Assembly: GCA_014529385.2 (NCBI GenBank)
Contig: CM043942.1
Span: 107,337,141-107,401,140, forward strand
Origin: Adiantum capillus-veneris
Lineage: Eukaryota > Streptophyta > Polypodiopsida > Polypodiales > Pteridaceae
Direction: 5' to 3'
DNA length: 64,000 nt
The notes below the pieces were generated by a model. That model did not search any database. It saw nothing but the letters and a program-made list of their open reading frames with translations, and was not told where the DNA came from. The translations under genes were made by a program, and so were the position numbers. Shown piece by piece: positions 55,065 to 64,000 of this stretch (positions within the stretch are counted from its first letter, which is position 1; every line of letters starts with the position of its first letter).

Positions 55065-58000
55065 TTACTCTAATGTAGCATTGTAAGCATTGACAAGGTT
55101 CATACTATCCTTAAGTTGTACTCCTTGCATCCATTTAGCATCTTCAAAAGGATAATTTTTGAACTTAATAAGATACCGTCGGATTATCTTACCATGTCGT
55201 AGTACCTTGTCTTCATGCCGAAGGACAGCTTCGGGTTGTAGCACCTCTTCTTGGTCTTCGACTTCGGGAGGGTCTTCAATAATTGGTTCAATTGGTGGCT
55301 CTCCTTTGTAGGGCTTAAGTAAGCTTACATGAAAGGCATTGTGTATAAGCCAATGGTTGGGCAACTTGAGTTGATAAGCCGTCTCATTGATAGGCTTCAA
55401 GATTTGGAAAGGACCATAGTATCTTTTTGCTAGTTTAGCATAATACTTTTGATGGCCCGTAGGAGTTTTGCCCGTCGTTTTCCTTAATCGAGCCTTAGGA
55501 AACTTGAGTAAGACCCAATCATTTTCTTTGAACATTAAGGCTCTTCTGTGCTTATCAGCAGCAGCTTTTTGCCTTTGTTGAGAAATAGCTATAGCCTCCC
55601 TAATCTTTTGAAAAGATTCTTGTAGGTCACGGCTATACTCATGGGCGGCGAAGATCTTCCCATGTACTTTCAGTAGCAAGGGACTTTTAGGTCTTCCCTC
55701 TATGATCTCGAAAGGTTCTTTCCCCGTAGAAGTATGTACAGTATTATTGTAGTCATACTCTACTAGCGGCAAATACTTTTCCCATTGTGAGCGTTGATCT
55801 ACTTTGGTAACATAAGTTTTGAGTAGATCAAGTATCGTAAGATTGGCTATCTCACTTTGGCCATCCGTTTGTGGGTGATAGGCCGAAGAGAAATTCAATC
55901 TTGTTCCTAGATTTTCAAAGAGACCTTTCCAGAAATTACTGGTCATTCTAGGATCTCTATCTGACAGGATGGATGTGGGTAATCCATGGTGCTTGAGAAT
56001 CTGAGATATGAAGAGAGTTGCCATTTGGTGTGCCCTAATAGTCTTTTTGACAGGAATGAAATGTGCTTGCTTGCTAAACCTGTCGACTATTGTCAATATT
56101 CCTGCATTCCCATGGATAGACTTGGGCAATCCAAAGATGAAATCCATGGATATACTCTCCCATGGTGAATTTGGAATAGGCAATGGCTGGAGTTATACAA
56201 GTTGCTTCCCTCTATCATACTTGGTCTTTTGGCATACTACACATTTTGAAACATACTCTTGTATGTCCACTTTCATGGTAGGCCAATAGAAATACGTCTC
56301 TACTCCTCAGAGAGTAGGTTGAATACCTCTATGCCCTACATATGGAGGAGCATGGGATTCATACATAACCTTCTCACGAAGGGAATGAGTAACACATAGC
56401 CTATTGCCGTGGAGAAGATAACCATCCTGCAAGGTGAATGGTTCCTCTTTCTTCCCCAAAGCAAGGGCTGACATTATGTCTCTAAAGTCAGGGTCAGTAG
56501 CATACTCATCTATCATAGAGGATAGATCATTGTGAGTAGCTATAGACACCGCATTAACTTTTGGTCGTCGTGAAAGTGCATCGGCAACTTGATTGTGCTT
56601 ACCAGCTATGTGAGCAATATGGAAATTAAATTGCGAAAGAAAATTTGCCCACCTCATTCGTTTGTCGGAAAGCTTGGTTTGCGTCATGAAATACTTGAGA
56701 CTTTGGTGGTCGGTTCGTAGGATAAATGGAGTCCCCAATAGGTAGTGCTTCCATGTGTTTAGGGCATGTAGAACAGCTAAAAGCTCTTTCTCATAAATGC
56801 CCAAGACTCGTTCATCACCATTGAGCCTTCGGCTCTCATATGCTATGGCATGCCCTTCTTGAAGCAAAACCGCTCCAAGGCAATCACCACAAGCATCACA
56901 TTGGACCTCAAATGGCTTTGAGAGATCCGGAAGCACGAGGACTGGTTGGGAAGTAAGCTTCTCTTTGAGTTTTTCAAAAGCATTTTGCTCCTTAGCAGTC
57001 CATACAAACTTAACGTTCTTCTTAGTTAAGTCGTGTAGTGGTCCTGCTACTTGAGAGAATTTTGCTATGAAGCGTCTATAGTATGCACACATACCAATAA
57101 AGCTTCTTAGCTCATGTAGATTTCTTGGGTTAGGCCATGCTTTTATTACCTCTAACTTTGATGGATCCATTTGGATACCATCTTTAGAGATAATATGACC
57201 TAAGTATTGAATCTCTTGAAGGAAGAATTCGCTTTTCTTTTGGTTGAGATAAAGCTTGTTCTCCCTCAATGCTTGAAAAATCACTTGGAGATGCTGCTTA
57301 TGTTCCTCCAAAGACTTGGAGTAGATGATGATATCATCAAAGAACACTCCAGTGAATTTTTGATATGGTCTAAAAATTTTCTCCATCAAATGATTGAACG
57401 TAGTTGGTGCATTAGTCAAGCCAAAAGGCATGACTAGATATTCATAAAGACCAAACGTTGTGCGAAACGCGCTCTTTAAGATATCTGCATCCACTATCCT
57501 TATTTGATGATAGCCACTCTTAAGGTCAATCCTACTGAAGTAGGTAGAGCCTTGTAGCTTATCAAACAGATCTTCTACCCGAGGTACGGGAAATCTGTTT
57601 TTGATAGTGATATGGTTTAGTGCTCGATAGTCCACACACATACGGTATGTACCATCTTTCTTTTGCACTAAAAGGACTGGAGAACAAAAGGGAGAGTAAC
57701 TAGGCCTCACCATCGCTTTGTCTACCAGCTCTTGTACTTGCCTCATGATCTCCTCTTGTTGAGCTTGTGAGACTCGATAAGGAGGCTTGTTAGGTGGTGA
57801 GCTTCCAGGAAGCAGCTCAATACGATGGTCATCATCCCCTCGTTTTGGAGGTAAGTCCATAGGGATATCATCGATGAACACATCTTGGAATCCTTTTAGA
57901 AAATTAGACAAGTCTAACTCTTCTTGATTCCTATCATTTACATTTCATGAAACATTAGTATCTTTTGGAGACTCTTTGACAAAAATCATGTACGCAGAAA

Positions 58001-59846
58001 CTGAGCTCTTCATTGACTTCTCAAAAGAAAGAGGATTTACAAGTGGAATAGTGCGACCACGCTCACTAGCATCTATATACATGTTCTTTCCCCTGTAAGT
58101 GAAGTAAATTCTCCTTTCAGGGAACTTCATGTTGGCAGCCATGCGATCAAACCATGGTGCCCCTAGGATAACATCCTAATGTTGGAGAGGAGAGATGAAG
58201 AAGTCTTCTTTGTCGACATAGCTTTGGACATGAAGCCTCAACTTCCCAATCAAGGGAGTAACGGAGGCTTGTTGTCCCTTGAAAGCTGCATCAGCGACTA
58301 CTATATCTCCCATCTCAAAATCTTGAATGCCCAACTTGGTGGCCAACTCTATTGATATGAAGTTAAGAGTAGAGCCAGGGTCAAACAAGATGAAGGCATC
58401 ATGCTCTCTTACCTTTCCCCAAGCATAGGAGAGTGATAATCCTTTGCAATGAGCATCCTCTTTTGGAGCTTCGATGGTGGAATCTCTAGGAGTCTCATTG
58501 CGAGTATTCTTCTTGGGGCAAGAACGATAGCCATGTCCTTGCTCTCCACACTTGAAACACTTATGGTCCTTGTGAAAAGCTTCAAGCTCTTCAGGAGAGA
58601 GTTTGTTTTTACCTTTGTAAACTCCCTTCTCCTTGGACCAATTGTTGTTGTTGTTGTTGGAAGTGCCTTGGGAATTATTTTGAGCATTGGATTTCCCCTT
58701 TGCATCATTTTTATCTTTGTTTTCCATGGGCTTGACATTACATCTAGCCCCTTGATGGAAATTGATGCGTGAAGCAACCATGGTGTGGTGGATTACTTCA
58801 GTAATAGTACCGGGCCGTTGAGAGTTGATGTATTCGGCCATCTCTTCAGGTAATCCTGCACAGAATTGCTGTCTTTGCTCGGCAAAGTCTATCTTTTGAA
58901 AGACAGTAGCTTTGAAATGTAAATCCCAAAACTTGTCTACATACTTGTTGATAGACTCATGAGAGAGAAGCTTCAAGCCACGCCATTTGGTAAGAACTTT
59001 ATCTTTAGTATCGCTTGGCAGAAATTGCTTCATGATGGAAGCTCGTAGAGTTTTCCATGTCTTTGGGGCTTCTCCATTGCCACGAAGGCTAGACCACCAT
59101 TGACGAGCTGATTTTTGGAAGTGCATAGCTACATGACGTAGCTTGGAGGACTCTGTGAAGCCCTCGTCCCCAAAGGCCGCGTCAAATTGCTAGATGAAGG
59201 CCAAGACTTTGTCGAAAGCACCAAAGGTGCCATCGTAGGTGAGAAAAGAGATACTCTTTCCTCCCTCCTTGAACTTCTTTAGCTTTTGTGACCTTCGCCA
59301 TGCAGGAAATGATTTGCGATGTCCTCCCCTCTTGTATTCTCTAGGAGAATAGCCATAACTTTCATCGAAAGAGGAGGAGGGTGAAGAAGAAGGAGAAGAG
59401 GGTGACCTCTTCCTAGCCCATTTCTTCCTTTGTTTCCTCTCTTGCCTTTCAGAGTGATGAGGAGAAGGACTATGGGTTGCTCTTTTCCTCTTGGGAGGAG
59501 TAGGCGATCATCTAGACCGCCTTCTTCGTGGAGCCACATCTTCAAAAGAACCTAGACTTTCATTGCTTTCTTTCTCTTTGGATTCCTCCTCTCGAATGGG
59601 AGAGAGTCTTCTTTTGGGGGTCTCTTCAAGAGGCCTCCAAAGCTCTCTCTCCTCTTGGAGAGGAAGGGAAATTCCATAGGCACGAAGTTGTTGAGTAACT
59701 TCGGCTTGCAAGGTAGGGTTGCCCATAGCTTGTTGCAACCTAGTCACAAGATAATTCACAAACATGGGAGCATCATCATTAGCACCTTCATGTGCAAAAT
59801 CAAAGCTATCAATGTTCATTCTACTCTCTTGATTATTGTCAGCCAT
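55065..59846 (-). pseudogene. Element D gag-pol polyprotein, one frame with six stops
   Basis: Starts MADNNQESRMN at 59846 and ends at 55065, all in one frame. Domains by approximate codon: gag core 200-330 (HFQKSARQWW); zinc knuckle CFKCGEQGHGYRSC near 430; protease LFDPGSTLNFIS near 488; reverse transcriptase 690-860 with GVFFDDIIIYS near 835; RNase H 970-1090 (QCDACGDCLGAVLL, LRTDHQSLKYF); integrase zinc region near 1170-1215; integrase core with Asp in ISMDFIFG (1235), ILSDRDPRM and the Glu of HPQTDGQSE; GPF motif YYGPFQIL; chromodomain-like end (RYLIKFKNYPFEDAKW) near 1555. Stops: TGA 59508, TAG 59190, TAG 58176, TGA 57945, TGA 56307, TAA 56193 (lowest coordinate of each codon). No indel breaks the frame. 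Confidence 0.93.
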
Positions 59847-60241
59847 GTTAACAAAATTTTATGTATGTACTTAGTGTATGCTTTGGCAATTCAAAACCTT
59901 AGTTGCCACTCCTCTTAGCCTTTGAAATTGGCTCTTAAGTATCTACACCCACGGCTCAAAGTGGTTAATTATAAAGAGTAGAGGAGTAGTTCTAACATAG
60001 CAAAGTTGCCAAGGGCTAGCTCCTTTCGGACTTCTTATGGCTCAATAATGGTAAAGCCGTAGGCAATTCTAAAAAGACTCCATTATTAAGTCCAAAGCTC
60101 CCGAGGTGTGCACCATCCCCCACATAGTGGGCTTAACAAACCCGATATTAGATCCCAGTTCCACTTACCCTATTATAATTAACAACATCAACCATTTATA
60201 GGCTACTTAAGGACCTCTCTTCTTAAGCAAGAAACGAGAAA
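59847..60241 (-). other. Element D 5' leader
   Basis: About 395 bp between primer site and gag ATG, non-coding. Unlike elements A and C it has no palindrome array, showing that the array is specific to the tRNA-Asp lineage here. Confidence 0.6.
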
Positions 60242-60259
60242 CCAAATGCTCTGATACCA
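60242..60259 (-). other. Primer binding site of element D, tRNA-iMet type
   Basis: CTCTGATACCA on the plus strand reads TGGTATCAGAG on the coding strand, the standard complement of initiator tRNA-Met, one base from the LTR end. Confidence 0.9.
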
Positions 60260-60260
60260 A

Positions 60261-61877
60261 TGTAATGGAATTAGCCTATTCAACTTGAGAATAGCGGAAA
60301 TTAATGAGAATACTTTTGAGAAATAACTTTGTGAGCATAGCGGATAGACATAATTGAAGATAGCAACATAATCATAGCAATTAGTTAACTTGGCATGAAC
60401 AATACTTTTGCAAGAGAGAGAATTTAGAGAACATGACAACAATTGAGGACCGGATTTATGTGGAGCCGGTCCCCCCTCCAATAGGCATTTGTATTATGAT
60501 TTCTCCCATTAAGAGAGACTTGTTACAATACATTCTTTGTGTTCCTTGTGACCTAGGTGATGCAATGAAGATGGAAAGCTTCATGCATCACAATCATAGC
60601 ATAACATGAACTTGAAGAAAGCTTTAATTGTCCCAAGACCTCAAACACCTTCGAAGGTGGAGAGAGCTAGCAGGGAATGAGGGTAGGGAAGAGGAAGAAG
60701 AAACATTTCATAGGAGAAAGAACTAGTTCCTCACTTATCATACTCTTGTTGCTAGCATACATAATAGCATAGTAATGAAGAAGAAGGAGATGACAAGCTC
60801 AAGCATTGAAGCATGGCTCTTGGTTGGATTTGCACTCCATAGCCAAGAGTGTTGGTGTAGGCTCTCAACCTCTACTTGCTTGGAGAGGGAGATCTTGCAC
60901 TTTGCATAGCACACAATGAGAGTGATTGTGAGTGTGTGTGGGTGAGTATACCCCTCAAGCAAGCCCCTAGCTAGCTTGGGTCGACCCCCCCTTGTAGCTC
61001 ATGCTTGAAGCTCATTGGACCCTCCCAGGCCTAGCCAATCATGAGTAGGAGGCATTACAAGCAGTAGGGGTAGCCTTGAGACAAGTGTCCCCCTTTCCTT
61101 TTTGAGAGAGAGGGCTAGATAAATGCTAAAACAATTAGATAATTCATGTAATTTATCATTGGACCCCTTTGAAGCTTAGCCAATAGGCTTCAAGAAACAC
61201 ATGAAGGTAACATGGGTAGGGGCCTGACATGTGTCCTTGCTGCCTCTTCAAGTTGGGGCTTCCCTTGTGTGTGTGAGTGGGTGTTCTCTCTCTAGCCCCT
61301 AGGAAAAGGGCTCGCCCCCCCTCTTGTAGGAATGCTTTTGACTTTAGGTGATCAAGCACCTTACTCACCAAGCATGACAAAGAACTTGGAGTAGGGGGTG
61401 TTCCCACAAGCATCTCAGGCAAGCTTCTCAAGGCACCTCAAGTACCTTAATCATGCAGCAAGTCAAGCACCTCAAGCATGGAGCCAGTCAAGAACCTCAA
61501 GCATCTTAATCAAGCACCTCAAGCATGACAAACACCTCAAGCACGACAAGCACCTCAAGCAGGACAAGCACCTCGAGCTTGGGCCGGGTTCCCACCTCAA
61601 GCTCAGCCCTAGATTACCTAAGGTCAAAGGACTTTTACACACATTTATTGGAGGTCTTCAATGAAGCTAACCCTAAGGTCTTATGCTCCATTGGTTAGCC
61701 TTGCTCTTTGATAGACCATCTCCCTTTTGGGCCCCTTTACCATTGGCCATGTGTTGAGATAGATCTATAAGCACATATCTATATCTTAACACTTGTTTCC
61801 GTTTATTCTCCCACATTAAGTGATCAATTTAATATGAGAAAATCATTTGGGTTGGTTAGATATTAGATTTTATGACA
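60261..61877 (-). repeat. Element D 5' LTR
   Basis: 1617 bp, same termini as 53051-54705, followed by the ATAGC duplication. Its minisatellite (61430-61590) has one fewer 26-bp unit. Confidence 0.93.
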
Positions 61878-61882
61878 ATAGC

Positions 61883-62375
61883 AGTTCTAGATTATGTCCC
61901 ATACTATATTTAAGGTGCCAAAGGTTTGGCCTTATGGTCCTAGATTTAGCCAAGTGGTCAACACATATAGGACCAAGTGCACACTGTGCCACAAAACTTG
62001 GCCACCACTTCACTTGACAAAGTTTAGTCCACATGGTCAATCCTAAGTTTTCAATGTTCTTATTATGTCATAAGAGACAACACTTCTTTTTTGTCACCTT
62101 TTGCCTCGTGGAAAACCTAGGCTTGTTTTCACATACTCAGGCACTTCAAGCCATAATAAATTTTCATTGCTCTTCGGCAACCCTTTTGTTCAAGTATTTG
62201 AAAAAACGTTGTTTGAGGCCACCCTAAACCATTTTCATTTAGGGGTTTCTAAAACTAGCTTTTTGGCAATTCGAGAAGAAAATGGTCAAAGTTTTATACT
62301 TAGTTTTAACCACTTGACCAATTCAAATATTGGAAAGCAAGGTCTTGTAATACTTTTCTTTGGACATCACACATT
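61883..62375 (+). repeat. Remnant of an element-A-type leader
   Basis: The stretch 62190-62330 (TTGAAAAAACGTTGTTTGAGGCC, GGGGTTTCTAAAACTAGC, CAATTCGAGAAGAAAATGG) aligns with element A 5163-5275 just upstream of gag. No palindrome or coding sequence remains here. The first 270 bp are unassigned. Confidence 0.55.
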
Positions 62376-62951
62376 AAAACTAGGTCCCTCACTTGTCCAA
62401 GCTGTGATCTAATACAATAAAGGACTTTTGGTTTCAAGATGCACCACTTTCCCAACCTTGATTCCATTAAAGAAGCTAGCTCTACTTAGACATTTAATAG
62501 CAAGGTCATGTAGCAGTTCACATTGAACATTTTCCATGACAGCTAGGTCCACAACTTATCTAAGCTATGCTCTAATAGAGTAAGGGGGTTTTGGTTTCAA
62601 GATCCACCACTTGTCCAAACTTGATTTGGGAAGCAAGGTCCTATAATAGTTTGCTTTGGACATTCACCATTACAACGAAGTCCACCACTTCTCCAAGCTA
62701 TGTTCTAATACACTAAGGAGGTTTTGGTTTCAAGGAGAACCACTTGTACGACTTTGTTTTTGGAAGTAAGGTCTTTACATAGTTCACCTTGGACCTTGGA
62801 CATTGGATACTACAACTAAGCCCACCACTTGTCCAAGCTATCCTCTATATATAGCCAAAGGGTTTGGGTTTCAAGATTCACCACTTTTCCAACCTTTCTT
62901 CCATTAAATAAAGGAGGGGCATTATCACTAGGTCCACCACTTGTCCAAGCT
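62376..62951 (+). repeat. Diverged satellite, forward orientation (part 5)
   Basis: Five or six copies of CCACCACTTGTCCAAGCTATG plus a filler 'GGTTTTGGTTTCAAGATCCACC' at spacing near 110-130 bp. The last unit is cut by the CACTA terminus at 62952. Confidence 0.8.
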
Positions 62952-62989
62952 CACTACAAGAGGTTGTGTGCTCTTGTGACGCTGTTAGC

Positions 62990-63190
62990 GACGGAAATAC
63001 ACTGGGTTTTTATAACCCTCGGCGTCGCTAATAGCGTTGCTACGAGAGCGTCGCTATATGCGATGCTATAGGCGTCGCTATATAGAGACGCTCATAGCTA
63101 CGGTCATAGCGACGGTTATAGCGATGTTTACACAGAAGTCTATAGCGACGCTCTAGAGCCATAAATAGCGATGGTTATAGCGACGCCCGA
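62990..63190. repeat. CACTA subterminal TAGCGACG repeats
   Basis: At least ten copies of (A)TAGCGACG or its complement CGTCGCTA in about 200 bp, presumed binding sites for the element's TNPA-like protein. Confidence 0.8.
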
Positions 63191-63566
63191 GAGAATTTTT
63201 TTTTGGTGACAGGGCATTGAATGCCCTGCCACCCATCAACCATATTGTAATTGATTCACATTTTAAAAAAAGTGCAAGGGTAGATAATAGACCCAAAATA
63301 GTCACCCACAAGACGCATTGTTTGCAAAATTGACAAGCGTAAAATTGACAATTGTACACATCATAGGCAAAATGAATTGATTGGCAAATGTAATAATGAC
63401 AATTGTACAACATCATAGGCATAAAGAATTGATTGGCAAAATGAACTGCCGTGACAAATGTAATAATATACATGGTTCAAAAAGACGTATAAAATCCGTC
63501 TCATGATACATAAGCTATGAGAAACCCTAAACTAATGCTATCCAGCGACGGCTAAACTGACGTCGT

Positions 63567-64000
63567 CTAGTCAGATGTCTCATCGCGTCCAAGCGGCGTA
63601 TCTATCGGATTCTGCAAAAAAAGACAATAAGACAGCTTTCAGTAAGTATAAACATATAACGACATTTATAAAACAATACAAAAAATAGAAAAGAGTAAAC
63701 CCTAATACTAACCATGCCGCCGCGAGAACTGAGAATGTCCATCAAGGCGTTTAAGCCCTTCCTGCCTGCGTACTCGCGCTCGTACGGTGTGGGATCACGT
63801 CCTGTCATGGACCACTGTCAAAACATACAAAGATTTCATTATGTTAGAATTAAAAAACTCATAAACCCTAAACTATCGAACATAAATAGCAATGCGAAAA
63901 CACTTACAAAATCAGCCTCAAATGATGCCGATCCACCGCTCCCCAAGTGGTGCGAGCTCCCTGCCTCTACTCGCGCTCTGGCTGCATCCTTTTGTTGCTT
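63567..64000 (-). CDS. CACTA-encoded protein, three C-terminal exons (partial)
   Basis: Exons 64000-63908, 63814-63713 and 63611-63567 are joined by canonical introns (TTT|GTAAGT...GACAG|TGG and ATG|GTTAGT...TTTTGCAG|AAT), all in phase 0, and stop at TAG 63567-63569. The readable 79 residues include HHLGSGGSASFEADF and TGRDPTPYEREYAGRK. This resembles the C-terminal part of plant Ptta/En/Spm 'Transposase_24' proteins (glycine/serine block then a PTP-E motif before helical regions), an inference from pattern only. Splice sites and frame are intact, so the element may be fairly recent. The 5' part is outside the window. Confidence 0.65.

Larger units (their letters stand above)
53051..61877 (-). 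mobile_element. Element D: full-length Ty3/gypsy chromovirus-type retrotransposon
   Basis: 8827 bp with target duplication ATAGC (53046-53050 and 61878-61882). Two long, highly similar LTRs (1655 and 1617 bp) enclose a tRNA-iMet primer site, a single gag-pol frame of about 1594 codons, and a polypurine tract. The frame has no frameshift and only six stop codons. A chromodomain-like C-terminus follows integrase, as in plant chromoviruses. It is the youngest-looking element in the window. Confidence 0.95.
62952..64000 (-). mobile_element. CACTA (En/Spm) transposon, one end; continues beyond window
   Basis: Begins CACTACAAGAGG, the classic CACTA terminus, followed within 250 bp by many subterminal copies of TAGCGACG in both orientations (63010-63190), the binding-site arrangement of En/Spm elements. 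A perfect 9-bp-stem hairpin around GAATGCCCTG (63210-63228) follows. The coding exons on the minus strand point toward this terminus, so it is the 3' end. The other end and the target duplication are outside the window. Confidence 0.85.

Overview
The window looks like nuclear DNA of a land plant with a large, repeat-rich, AT-rich genome. The evidence is plant-type Ty3/gypsy and Ty1/copia retrotransposons, a CACTA transposon with plant-style subterminal repeats, plant-type GT-AG introns, and a plant-type DEAD-box helicase fragment. I cannot name the species; a gymnosperm or fern-sized genome would fit. No rRNA, tRNA, CRISPR array or bacterial operon is visible.

Layout. 1-1115: decayed, unidentified reading frame with one intron. 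About 1850-14530: gypsy-type element A (+ strand) with a tRNA-Asp primer site, a 2.7-kb leader carrying a palindrome array, broken gag and protease-like frames, and no reverse transcriptase or integrase. 14531-15010: copia integrase remnant. 16730-21768: complete but dead copia element B (- strand, TSD ATGGA). 21774-24650: old repeats, including part of a DNA transposon. 24650-25765: satellite, reverse orientation. 25766-32296: compound three-LTR element C (- strand, outer TSD CCTAT), related to A, with a second palindrome array and a captured helicase fragment. 32297-51430: a block of about 19 kb in which a 'GGTCCACCACTTGTCCAAGCT' satellite lies in opposite orientations on either side of minus-strand host-type genes: two FCP1-like proteins (33436-34212, 37642-38839), a SET-domain pseudogene (39482-40010) and a gene or pseudogene with a ParB-like DGKHS motif (42590-45251). 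A 1341-bp DNA transposon lies at 45284-46624. 51430-53050: simple and tandem repeats. 53051-61877: nearly intact chromovirus-type gypsy element D (- strand, TSD ATAGC), broken only by six nonsense codons. 61883-62951: element-A-type leader remnant and satellite. 62952-64000: one end of a CACTA transposon with three exons of its protein.

The most unusual signal is in elements A and C. They are diverged members of one lineage, both primed by tRNA-Asp. Each carries, between primer site and gag, an array in which a near-perfect 20-22 bp palindrome centred on CGCG recurs about every 285-300 bp. The palindromes differ between the elements, and each element's LTR carries a piece of its own palindrome. 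This looks like a coevolving cis signal (RNA dimerisation, packaging, or protein binding). A second notable structure is the inverted satellite block with 440-bp higher-order units around the FCP1/SET/ParB-like genes.
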